NCBI GenBank assembly: GCA_002347405.1
Contig: DDXB01000052.1
Span: 1 to 11,344, forward strand
DNA length: 11,344 nucleotides
Direction: 5' to 3'
DNA from: Rhodocyclaceae bacterium UBA2271
GTDB lineage: Bacteria; Pseudomonadota; Gammaproteobacteria; Burkholderiales; Rhodocyclaceae
The translations under genes were made by a program, and so were the position numbers. Numbering within the stretch: position 1 is the first letter of the stretch; the number at the start of each line of letters is the position of its first letter. This document shows, in pieces, positions 1 through 6,302 of the stretch. Under the pieces are notes generated by a model, which worked only from the letters and a program-made list of their open reading frames with translations, made no database searches and was not told the origin of the DNA.

Positions 1-58
1 ACGTTAAGCGCAGCGGCCATAGCCAGAAGCTGCCCGCTCTATGTATGGGAATGACGCG

Positions 59-2152
59 ATGAAATCGCTTGTTAAAAGATTTTTCCCATTCCTGAACTGG
101 TTCCCCATGAAGTCAGTGCAGGTGCGCGCCGATCTTCTGGCCGGCCTCACCGTTGCGCTGGTGTTGATTCCACAGTCCATGGCCTACGCTCAACTCGCCG
201 GCCTGCCACCCTACTATGGCTTGTATGCGGCCTTCCTGCCCGTGCTGGTGGGGGCCTTGTGGGGCTCTTCACAACAACTGGCCACTGGTCCGGTCGCCGT
301 CGTTGCCTTGCTAACGGCCTCGGCGCTGGCACCGTTGGCCGTGGCGGGTTCCGAACGCTATATCGCCCTGGCCATCCTGCTGGCGCTGCTGGTGGGACTG
401 ATCCAGATTACGCTCGGCGCTTTCCGCCTGGGTGCCATCGTCAATCTGCTCTCGCACCCGGTCATCATCGGCTTCACCAATGCCGCAGCCATCATCATCG
501 GCCTGTCACAGCTGAACAAGTTGCTCGGCGTGCCGATGACCCGCAGCGACAAATTCCTGAACGACATCACCGGCGTATTCGCGCAAATCGGCGACACGCA
601 TCTGCCGACCCTGTTCATGGGTCTGGCGGCATTGGTGATCATGCTGCTGCTGAAAAGGTTTCTGCCGAAATGGCCGAATGTCTTGATCGCCGTGGTACTG
701 ACCACGCTGGTGAGTTGGCAGATCGGCTTCGAACGCGACATGCAGTTGCCCCTGGATGCCGTTCGGGACGCTGCCTTGCACGCCGAGGTGGTTGAATATC
801 GGGCCGTACAGCAGCGCATCCTGGTGCTTGACCAGGCCATCGCCGATGAGCGGGCCCGCTACGCGCAGGCGGGCAAGGAATACTCGCCCGCAGAGTTTGC
901 CACCATGGAATACGGATTGCATCTCGCCGTGCTCGAGTACGAACAGACCGCGCAGGAGAACTCGGACCGCTTCCAGCGTCTGCGCAGCCAGCATTACGTG
1001 ATCTCAGCGGGACCTGACGGGCGTTCCCTGCTCCCCGCTGTCAAGCCAGGACAAACCGAGGTGCAATGGCGGATCAAGAAGATTGATGACAAAGGCCTGC
1101 ATCTGGCAGGCGGCGGTGAGGTAGTGGGGGCGATTCCACCGGGTCTGCCCAGCCTGTCGATACCACGCCTCGCCTGGAACGACATCGTCAGCCTGCTGAC
1201 CGCTGCATTGGTCATTTCGCTGGTTGCCTTCATGGAGGCCATTTCCATCGCCAAGGCAATGGCCGCACGTACCCGGGCACGGATCGACCCCGATCAGGAA
1301 TTGATTGGCCAGGGACTTGCCAACATCGTCGGCAGCGCATCGCAAGCCTTTCCGGGTAGCGGGTCCTTCTCGCGCTCGGCGGTCAACCTGGATGCCGGTG
1401 CGGTCACCGGCCTCGCCTCGGTATTTTCCGGCGTGCTGGTGCTGATCACCCTGTTGTTTCTGACCAGCATGCTGTACCACCTGCCGCAAGCGGTGCTGGC
1501 GGCGGTGATCATGCTGGCGGTGTCGGGTTTGATCAACTTCAAGGCGATCTGGCATGCCTGGCAGACCAAGCACCATGACGGTATCGCCGCCATGATCACC
1601 TTTGGCGCCACGCTCGCTTTCGCCCCGCACCTCGATGTCGGCATTCTGTTTGGCACGGCAGTTGCCGTTTCTCTCTTCCTGCTGCGCCGGATGCGGCCGC
1701 GTGCCGAGATTCTTGGTCAGCATCCGGATGGCGTGCTCGCCGGCATGGATACACATGGCCTGCAGCCGATCAGCGATGTCTTCGTACCGGTGCGCTTTGA
1801 TGGCGAGCTGACTTTTGTCAATGTCGCCTATTTCGAGGACATGGTGCTCGAAGCGCTCGCCCGTTTCCCCAATGCCCGGGCAATTCTGGTTATCGGCAGC
1901 GGGATCAACGAGATCGACGTCTCCGGTGAGGAGAAGGTCCGTGCGCTGGCCGAGCGTCTTGCCAAGGTTGGCGTCACGCTTTATCTAAGCGGCTTGAAGC
2001 GACAGGTCATGGAAGTATTGGAACGCGCGCATATTTCCGAAGTCATTCCCCCGGAGCGCATGTTCAAGTCCAAGGATCAGGCGCTGCAAATCCTGATGGC
2101 GCGTTATGGTGCGACAGGGGCAGACGCGGCGGCAAGCGGCGCCAAGGGTTAA
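59..2152 (+). CDS. SulP-family anion (likely bicarbonate or sulfate) transporter with STAS domain
   Basis: Inner-membrane SulP/SLC26 transporter. Numbering here is from the upstream in-frame ATG at 41 (703 residues). I prefer the ATG at 59 (697 residues) because GGGA at 47-50 sits 8 bases before it, and the protein then begins MKSLVKRFF. Visible hallmarks are the TM1 region LIPQSMAYAQLAGLPP (42-57), the TM3 segment TGPVAVVALL (82-91), the TM10 anion-site motif SGSFSRSAVN (440-449), and a C-terminal STAS domain (about 575-690) with the IDVSG loop at 625-629. The membrane part looks like two repeats of about seven helices. Between them lies a hydrophilic, charged, partly helical stretch (about 235-360) some 110 residues longer than usual, after which the conserved GAIPPGLPSLSIP (363-375) resumes. 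BicA-like bicarbonate uptake is inferred from the cbbQ and sbtA neighbours; sulfate or another anion remains possible because SulP sequence alone does not fix the substrate. Confidence 0.9.
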   Translation: MKSLVKRFFPFLNWFPMKSVQVRADLLAGLTVALVLIPQSMAYAQLAGLPPYYGLYAAFLPVLVGALWGSSQQLATGPVAVVALLTASALAPLAVAGSERYIALAILLALLVGLIQITLGAFRLGAIVNLLSHPVIIGFTNAAAIIIGLSQLNKLLGVPMTRSDKFLNDITGVFAQIGDTHLPTLFMGLAALVIMLLLKRFLPKWPNVLIAVVLTTLVSWQIGFERDMQLPLDAVRDAALHAEVVEYRAVQQRILVLDQAIADERARYAQAGKEYSPAEFATMEYGLHLAVLEYEQTAQENSDRFQRLRSQHYVISAGPDGRSLLPAVKPGQTEVQWRIKKIDDKGLHLAGGGEVVGAIPPGLPSLSIPRLAWNDIVSLLTAALVISLVAFMEAISIAKAMAARTRARIDPDQELIGQGLANIVGSASQAFPGSGSFSRSAVNLDAGAVTGLASVFSGVLVLITLLFLTSMLYHLPQAVLAAVIMLAVSGLINFKAIWHAWQTKHHDGIAAMITFGATLAFAPHLDVGILFGTAVAVSLFLLRRMRPRAEILGQHPDGVLAGMDTHGLQPISDVFVPVRFDGELTFVNVAYFEDMVLEALARFPNARAILVIGSGINEIDVSGEEKVRALAERLAKVGVTLYLSGLKRQVMEVLERAHISEVIPPERMFKSKDQALQILMARYGATGADAAASGAKG

Positions 2153-2185
2153 GGACAATGACACGCGATCCATCCGGACGTTAAA

Positions 2186-2199
2186 CTGATTTTGATCAA
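2186..2199. promoter_or_regulatory. Candidate FNR/ANR-type box
   Basis: CTGAT-TTTG-ATCAA matches the FNR/CRP-family dyad TTGAT-N4-ATCAA at 9 of 10 defined positions. It lies in the 64-base gap between the SulP gene and the cbbQ-like gene, ending 17 bases before the cbbQ ATG. A classical activator site 41.5 bases upstream of a transcript start would put that start inside the gene, so if it is real it would more likely repress, or act on an unseen promoter. Chance occurrence is possible. Confidence 0.3.
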
Positions 2200-2216
2200 C
2201 ATTCCAGGAAATCATC

Positions 2217-3020
2217 ATGAATGACATTGAACAATACCGCATCACCAGCGAACCCTATTATCGATCCGTCACCGACGAGGTCAGCCTGTTCGAAGCCGCC
2301 TATTCCGTGCGCATGCCCATGATGCTCAAGGGTCCCACTGGCTGCGGCAAGACCCGGTTCGTCGAATATATGGCCTGGAAACTGGGCAAGCCCCTGATCA
2401 CCGTGGCTTGCAACGAGGACATGACCGCATCCGACCTGGTGGGACGCTTCCTGCTCGACATCAACGGTACGCGTTGGCAGGATGGGCCGCTGGCCATTGC
2501 CGCGCGTCACGGCGCCATCTGTTACCTGGACGAGATCGTCGAAGCTCGTCAGGACACCACGGTGGTGATCCATCCGTTGACGGACAACCGTCGGGTACTG
2601 CCGCTGGAGAAAAAGGGCGAACTCGTCAAGGCGCACCCGGATTTCCAGATTGTCATCTCCTACAATCCCGGCTACCAGAGTTTGATGAAGGACCTGAAGC
2701 AATCCACCAAGCAGCGCTTCGGCGCACTGGACTTTTCCTATCCTGATCATGACATAGAAATGGAAATCATCGCCCACGAAACGGGCGTATCCGCCAGCAT
2801 TGCCGACAAGCTGGTGTCGATCGCCGAGCGTGCGCGCAATCTCAAGGGACACGGCCTTGACGAAGGCATTTCGACGCGTATGCTGATCTATGCGGCATCG
2901 CTGATCGCCAAAGGGGTGGAAGCCAAGGGGGCCTGTCGGGTCACTCTGGTGCGCCCGATCACCGACGATCCGGACATGCGCGATGCCCTGGATGCCGCAG
3001 TGACAACCTTCTTTTCCTGA
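2217..3020 (+). CDS. cbbQ: CbbQ/NorQ-type MoxR AAA+ ATPase
   Basis: Cytoplasmic MoxR-group AAA+ ATPase of 267 residues, the normal CbbQ/NorQ length. Seen: Walker A GPTGCGKT (39-46), Walker B ICYLDE (101-106), a sensor-1 Asn in VISYNPGYQ (147-153, N150), a likely arginine-finger region KQRFGAL (165-171), and STRM (219-222) as probable sensor 2. The start is supported by AGGA at 2206-2209, 7 bases before the ATG. In known systems CbbQ forms hexamers that work with the von Willebrand-domain protein CbbO to remodel inhibited rubisco; NorQ does the analogous job with NorD for nitric oxide reductase. Choosing CbbQ rests on the SulP, aldolase and SbtAB neighbours, since the two subfamilies are close. 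Neither a CbbO- nor a NorD-like gene is in the window. Its TGA overlaps the next ATG by one base (TGATG), suggesting translational coupling. Confidence 0.85.
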   Translation: MNDIEQYRITSEPYYRSVTDEVSLFEAAYSVRMPMMLKGPTGCGKTRFVEYMAWKLGKPLITVACNEDMTASDLVGRFLLDINGTRWQDGPLAIAARHGAICYLDEIVEARQDTTVVIHPLTDNRRVLPLEKKGELVKAHPDFQIVISYNPGYQSLMKDLKQSTKQRFGALDFSYPDHDIEMEIIAHETGVSASIADKLVSIAERARNLKGHGLDEGISTRMLIYAASLIAKGVEAKGACRVTLVRPITDDPDMRDALDAAVTTFFS

Positions 3021-3358
3021 TGACGACCCAGATGCCCAAGCCGAATGAACATGCCGCAAACCGGAGCCGTTATCCGGGCATCCTTGCCGACGTCAATGGT
3101 GGCCTGACACCACTGGGGCGGACGGTGATGGATGCCTGGGTATTTGGCCTGCTGGATGAAACCGAAGCCTGCGCAGGCTGGGGCCTCGGCCAGATGCAGG
3201 ACTTGCTCGACAAGCTCCATCAGGCCTGGGAACCTTACGGACACCTGCCCAGCCGACTGCCGGAGGAACTGCGTGCCCGCCATACCCGCATCTACGAAGC
3301 GGCGGTGGCGCGGGCGCAGGCCGCTGGCTGGGATCCCGAACTCGGGGATGACGATTAA
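3020..3358 (+). CDS. Small conserved-looking protein coupled to cbbQ, function unknown
   Basis: I do not recognise a named family. The product is 112 residues, soluble, without signal peptide or membrane segment. A polar N-terminus (1-18) is followed by a dense region that looks constrained: GGLTPLGRTVMDAWVFGLL (27-45), a CAGWGLGQM stretch (51-59), an aromatic/proline segment AWEPYGHLPSRLPEELRARH (69-88), a predicted helix (89-101), and an acidic tail GWDPELGDDD (103-112). The ATG shares one base with the cbbQ stop, so its translation probably depends on ribosomes finishing cbbQ. That coupling suggests a job linked to the ATPase, for example an adaptor or partner; this is inference only. An internal ATG at 3032 is an alternative start. 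Confidence 0.75.
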   Translation: MTTQMPKPNEHAANRSRYPGILADVNGGLTPLGRTVMDAWVFGLLDETEACAGWGLGQMQDLLDKLHQAWEPYGHLPSRLPEELRARHTRIYEAAVARAQAAGWDPELGDDD

Positions 3359-3420
3359 GTGTCCTTTACCGCACAGATCAGCTGTCATGGCAGGGGCGAA
3401 CAAAGTCGGCGCTGGCGGGA

Positions 3421-3446
3421 CGGCATGTTGTCGCGCTGGCATGCCG
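3421..3446. repeat. Inverted repeat upstream of the aldolase gene
   Basis: CGGCATG (3421-3427) and CATGCCG (3440-3446) are perfect reverse complements separated by 12 bases, ending 22 bases before the aldolase ATG. There is no T-run after it, so it is not a typical terminator. It could be an operator or an mRNA hairpin, or chance in GC-rich DNA. Confidence 0.3.
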
Positions 3447-3468
3447 GTAACCCAAGTAAGGAAGAGCC

Positions 3469-4380
3469 ATGCCCCTGATTCGCGTTGACGACCTGCTGCG
3501 CCATGCGCGGACCGAAGGTTATGCCGTCGGTGCCTACGATGCCGTCGACAGCAATTTTGTTTCGGCAATCATCGCCGGCGCGGAGGCCGCGCGTGCGCCG
3601 GTCATCGTCAGTTTCGCCGAACTGCACTTTGGCCATTATGACTTCCCGGTCCTGATGGCGGCTGCCAAAATGGCGGCACGGCGTGCGCGCGTGCCGGTCG
3701 CGCTGTTCTTCGATCATGGCACGGGTCTTGAAACTGCCATCGATGCCATCCGGCACGGCGCCAACGGTGTCATGGCCGACGTCTCGGACCTGCCGTTCCA
3801 GGACAACGTCGCGGTGACGCGGGCGATCGTCGACATGGCCCATGCCGTTGGTGTGACCGTCGAGGGTGAGGTCGGTTATGTGCCCGGCGTTGCGGGCAAG
3901 GATGCCATCCTGCACCCCGGCGAGATACAACTCACCTCGACTATCGACGCAGTACGCTATGTTGCCGAAACGGGCGTGGATGCCCTGGCCGTTTCCATCG
4001 GCACAGTGCATGGCCGCATCCGCGACGAGGTCAAACTCGATCTGGACCGTCTGGCGGCCATTGCCCGGGCTGTCGCCGTACCTCTCGTCATCCATGGCGG
4101 AACGGGACTTGCCGATGAACAATTCCGCGCGATCATCGAACGCGGTGTAAGCAAGGTCAATTACTATACGGCGCTGTCGGACCTCGCCTCCGCCGCGGCC
4201 GCAGCGGCGCTCGATCCCATTGATGCCGGTTACACGGCGGGTCTGGATGCGGTGCGTAATGTTGTTGCCGCCGAAGTGGCGCGCACCTGCGAAATCTTTG
4301 GCGCTGCCGGTCGCAGTGACGCCGCCCAGGCTGTCTGCCGCCTCTGGCAGGAAGACGGGGATCAGCCCCAGATCAACTGA
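3469..4380 (+). CDS. Class II ketose-bisphosphate aldolase (fructose-bisphosphate aldolase type)
   Basis: Zinc-dependent class II aldolase of the Fba/GatY/KbaY family, 303 residues, cytoplasmic. The reaction joins glyceraldehyde 3-phosphate and dihydroxyacetone phosphate; in the Calvin cycle the same type of enzyme also makes sedoheptulose 1,7-bisphosphate. Seen: VGAYDAVDSN near the N-terminus (20-29), FFDHG (80-84) with the catalytic Asp82 and zinc-ligand His83, VMADVSDLPFQDN (101-113), EGEVGYV (132-138), IGTVHG (177-182, His181), the glycine-rich VIHGGTG (207-213, His209), and VSKVNYYTAL (227-236). Family members usually have HLDHG or HTDH in the first motif, so Phe-Phe before the Asp is unusual, as is ADVS for the more usual FDGS. 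AGGAAGAG just upstream supports the start. It lies 110 bases after the small gene, probably in the same transcript. Tagatose-bisphosphate or another ketose-phosphate substrate cannot be excluded. Confidence 0.88.
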   Translation: MPLIRVDDLLRHARTEGYAVGAYDAVDSNFVSAIIAGAEAARAPVIVSFAELHFGHYDFPVLMAAAKMAARRARVPVALFFDHGTGLETAIDAIRHGANGVMADVSDLPFQDNVAVTRAIVDMAHAVGVTVEGEVGYVPGVAGKDAILHPGEIQLTSTIDAVRYVAETGVDALAVSIGTVHGRIRDEVKLDLDRLAAIARAVAVPLVIHGGTGLADEQFRAIIERGVSKVNYYTALSDLASAAAAAALDPIDAGYTAGLDAVRNVVAAEVARTCEIFGAAGRSDAAQAVCRLWQEDGDQPQIN

Positions 4381-4455
4381 GCGATGCTGACGGTCACCGG
4401 CGCGCCGGGTTCCTCAGCCAGTTGCTGCGGGGCAGCCATGGCGTGATGGCGCGTG

Positions 4456-4464
4456 TGATATAAA
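4456..4464 (+). promoter_or_regulatory. Possible extended -10 promoter for sbtA-sbtB
   Basis: In the 152-base gap before sbtA, TG-A-TATAAA fits an extended -10 element (TGnTATAAT). I see no well-spaced -35 box; TTGCTG at 4422-4427 is too far away. It would give a leader of roughly 60 bases before the sbtA ATG. Weak evidence, but it is the best candidate in the gap, which otherwise shows nothing. Confidence 0.3.
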
Positions 4465-4532
4465 GCGCGACGCGGCAGGCAAGTCGTTACCACGAACGGC
4501 CCCGCATTCCGATCCGCCGGGCGAGGAAGCCG

Positions 4533-5474
4533 ATGATTGACATAGTGGTACTTTTCTTTCTGCTAGGCCTGCTGGCCGGCCTTGTGCGCTCGGAACTCAA
4601 GCTGCCGCCAGCGTTGTACGATTCGCTGTCCATGGTGTTGCTGCTCGCCATCGGCCTGAAAGGGGGCGAGGGGCTTGCCCAGCAGTCCTTGCTGCCCTTG
4701 TTGCCCCAGCTGGGCATCGTGGTCCTGCTGGGCGCGGTACAGACCCTGATTGCCTTCGTCGTCCTGTTAAGCCTTGGCCGTTTCGATCGGGTCAATGCCG
4801 CAGCCATAGCGGCACACTATGGTTCTGTCAGTGTGGCCACTTTCGCAGTCGGGGTAAACTGGCTGAATGCACGCGGCATTAGCTTCGAGCCACAGTTGCC
4901 GATCTTTCTTGCCGTCATGGAAGTGCCGGCGATCCTGGTGGGTATCATGCTGGCGCGCGGCCTGGGGCGGGGAACCAACTGGCAGTTGATTGCCCGCGAA
5001 TCGTTTCTGGGCAAGGGCGTCGTGCTGCTGCTCGGTGGCATGGCGATCGGCTGGATCGCCGGACCGGAGAATCTGACACCGATTCGCCCGCTGTTTTTTG
5101 ATCTCTTCAAGGGGGTTCTGGCCATCTTCCTGCTGGAGATGGGCCTCATCGTGGCGCGCCAGACCAGCGAATTGCGTCGCCGCGGGCTGTTTGTGATTGC
5201 CTTTGGCGTGATCATGCCCGGCGTTTTTGCCGTGCTGGGAATTGGCTGCGGCATCGCAATGGGGTTCTCGGTGGGCGGCCTCACCCTGCTGGCGACGCTG
5301 GCGGCCAGCGCCTCCTACATCGCCGTACCCGCCACGATGCGCCTGGCCCTGCCCGAGGCGAACCCCGGTCTGTCGCTGGCAGCCGTGCTCGGGGTGACTT
5401 TCCCATTCAACATCCTGATCGGCATTCCCATTTACCATTGGCTGGCCAGCATGCTTGTCGGAGGCAATTCATGA
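4533..5474 (+). CDS. sbtA: SbtA-family sodium-dependent bicarbonate transporter
   Basis: Inner-membrane protein of 313 residues with about ten hydrophobic segments, matching the SbtA family (high-affinity Na+/HCO3- symporters, first described in cyanobacteria). Family motifs seen: GLKGG (41-45), AAHYGSVSVATF (93-104) in the first half, LLEMGLIVARQ (200-210), and in the second half ASASYIAVPATMR (258-270), LPEANPGLS (273-281) and TFPFN (289-293), reflecting an inverted-repeat fold. It is shorter than the roughly 370-residue cyanobacterial SbtA, mainly because the central cytoplasmic loop is short (about 141-160). AGGA upstream of the ATG supports the start. The stop overlaps the sbtB start (ATGA), so transporter and regulator are co-translated. 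Bicarbonate as substrate is a family-level inference; the SbtB partner and the carbon-fixation neighbours support it. Confidence 0.92.
   Translation: MIDIVVLFFLLGLLAGLVRSELKLPPALYDSLSMVLLLAIGLKGGEGLAQQSLLPLLPQLGIVVLLGAVQTLIAFVVLLSLGRFDRVNAAAIAAHYGSVSVATFAVGVNWLNARGISFEPQLPIFLAVMEVPAILVGIMLARGLGRGTNWQLIARESFLGKGVVLLLGGMAIGWIAGPENLTPIRPLFFDLFKGVLAIFLLEMGLIVARQTSELRRRGLFVIAFGVIMPGVFAVLGIGCGIAMGFSVGGLTLLATLAASASYIAVPATMRLALPEANPGLSLAAVLGVTFPFNILIGIPIYHWLASMLVGGNS
5460..5464 (+). promoter_or_regulatory. Ribosome binding site deciding the sbtB start
   Basis: GGAGG inside the last codons of sbtA lies 6 bases before the ATG at 5471. The frame is open back to an ATG at 5438, but that start has no comparable site and would add 11 non-conserved residues, so 5471 is preferred. 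Confidence 0.75.
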
Positions 5475-5779
5475 CGCTTGAAAACAAAAAACGAGTTCTC
5501 CTCACCCTGGTCACCGAGGCCGTCGTCGAGCAATCATTGTTGGCCGATCTGGATCGTCTTGGCGTGCGCGGTTATACCGTGTCGAATGCACGCGGGCGGG
5601 GCGCCCACGGGATGCGCGATGCATCTTGGGACGAAGCGGCCAACATTCGCGTCGAAGTCATCTGCAAGAGGGAACTCGCCGAAATCGTGTTTGCCCACTT
5701 GCGCGACAAGTACTACGCCAACTACGCGATGATCACCTTCCTGCACGAAATCGAGATCATGCGCCCCGAGAAGTTCTGA
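5471..5779 (+). CDS. sbtB: SbtB, PII-like regulator of SbtA
   Basis: PII-like protein of 102 residues, probably trimeric and cytoplasmic, binding SbtA at the membrane. In cyanobacteria SbtB senses adenine nucleotides (cAMP, AMP, ADP, ATP) and blocks SbtA. Seen: the first beta strand KKRVLLTLVTE (6-16), an alpha helix (17-30), the GVRGYTVSNARGRGAHGMR stretch (31-49) leading into the T-loop, ANIRVEVICKRELAEIVFAHL (57-77), and the terminal DKYYANYAMITFLHEIEIM (79-97) closing with RPEKF, a common SbtB ending. There is no C-terminal extension with the paired cysteines found in many cyanobacterial SbtB proteins, so redox control of that kind is not expected. The ATG overlaps the sbtA TGA by 4 bases. 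Confidence 0.9.
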   Translation: MTLENKKRVLLTLVTEAVVEQSLLADLDRLGVRGYTVSNARGRGAHGMRDASWDEAANIRVEVICKRELAEIVFAHLRDKYYANYAMITFLHEIEIMRPEKF

Positions 5780-5825
5780 ACGCCGGACGGCAACGGGCTG
5801 GTTGCGGGCCGCGAAAAGAATGGTG

Positions 5826-6302
5826 CTATTTCCCGCGAACCGGAATGCGCCACAGAAACAGCGCCAGCACAATGGCGATCCCTGCCAGCATGCCGCGGTG
5901 CCAGCCGGAGTCCACCAGCAGGATCGAAAGGCCGAACGACAGGCCCATCAACAGGAAAGCCCACGGCTTGACCCCGGGCGGCATGCTGCGGTGTTCACGC
6001 CACTCGCGAATGATCGGGCCGGCGGTGCGATGCGCCAGCAGTTCGTCGTGGAGGCGCTCGGAGCCGCGCGCAAAGCACGCTGCAGCCAGCAGGACAAAGG
6101 GTGTCGTCGGCAGAATCGGCAGGAAGATGCCGAGTACGGCCAGCAGCAGGGCGAGGCTGCCGAGGCCGAGATAAATTGCCCGCACCAGCGGTGAGTCATG
6201 CAGTTGCGAAGCGCTGCCGACGGTTGATGACTGCCCCGGAGCTGTGCTGTTCTCTGGTGCCTTCGGTGTTTCCCGGTTATCGGCAAGGCCGGAGCCGTTC
6301 AT
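5826..6302 (-). CDS. DUF454 (YbaN-like) small inner-membrane protein
   Basis: Product of 158 residues. Core seen: hydrophobic segment 41-63, then the family hallmark GIFLPILPTTPFVLLAAACF (58-77), FARGSERLHDELLAH (77-91), GPIIREWREH (95-104), and two further hydrophobic segments (113-130 and 137-151). This is the YbaN/DUF454 pattern; its biochemical role is not known to me. The N-terminus carries about 38 polar residues (Ser/Thr/Pro/Ala-rich) beyond the usual start of the family. The ATG at 6300-6302 overlaps the stop of the upstream YqaA-like gene (ATGA), which fixes this start and implies co-translation. The frame is open further upstream, but that part reads as an antisense-like shadow of the neighbour. 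It converges with sbtB across a 46-base gap with no clear terminator. Confidence 0.82.
   Translation of the reverse strand: MNGSGLADNRETPKAPENSTAPGQSSTVGSASQLHDSPLVRAIYLGLGSLALLLAVLGIFLPILPTTPFVLLAAACFARGSERLHDELLAHRTAGPIIREWREHRSMPPGVKPWAFLLMGLSFGLSILLVDSGWHRGMLAGIAIVLALFLWRIPVRGK

Noticed and set aside
1..40. Upstream gene end or promoter before the SulP gene
   Set aside because: Only 40 bases are available and no promoter, stop-codon context or hairpin can be supported.
2196..3059. Long minus-strand open frame opposite cbbQ
   Set aside because: It mirrors the coding frame of cbbQ in GC-rich DNA; its translation has no recognisable domain, while the plus strand has all AAA+ motifs.
3385..4122. 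Minus-strand open frame opposite the aldolase gene
   Set aside because: Antisense shadow; the plus strand carries the full set of class II aldolase motifs.
4767..5438. Minus-strand open frame opposite sbtA
   Set aside because: Antisense shadow of a membrane protein gene, rich in His, Gln and Arg, with no start signal or known motif.
5780..5825. Possible bidirectional terminator between convergent sbtB and DUF454 genes
   Set aside because: Only a weak 5-bp stem (GCAAC/GTTGC) is present and no T-run follows on either strand.
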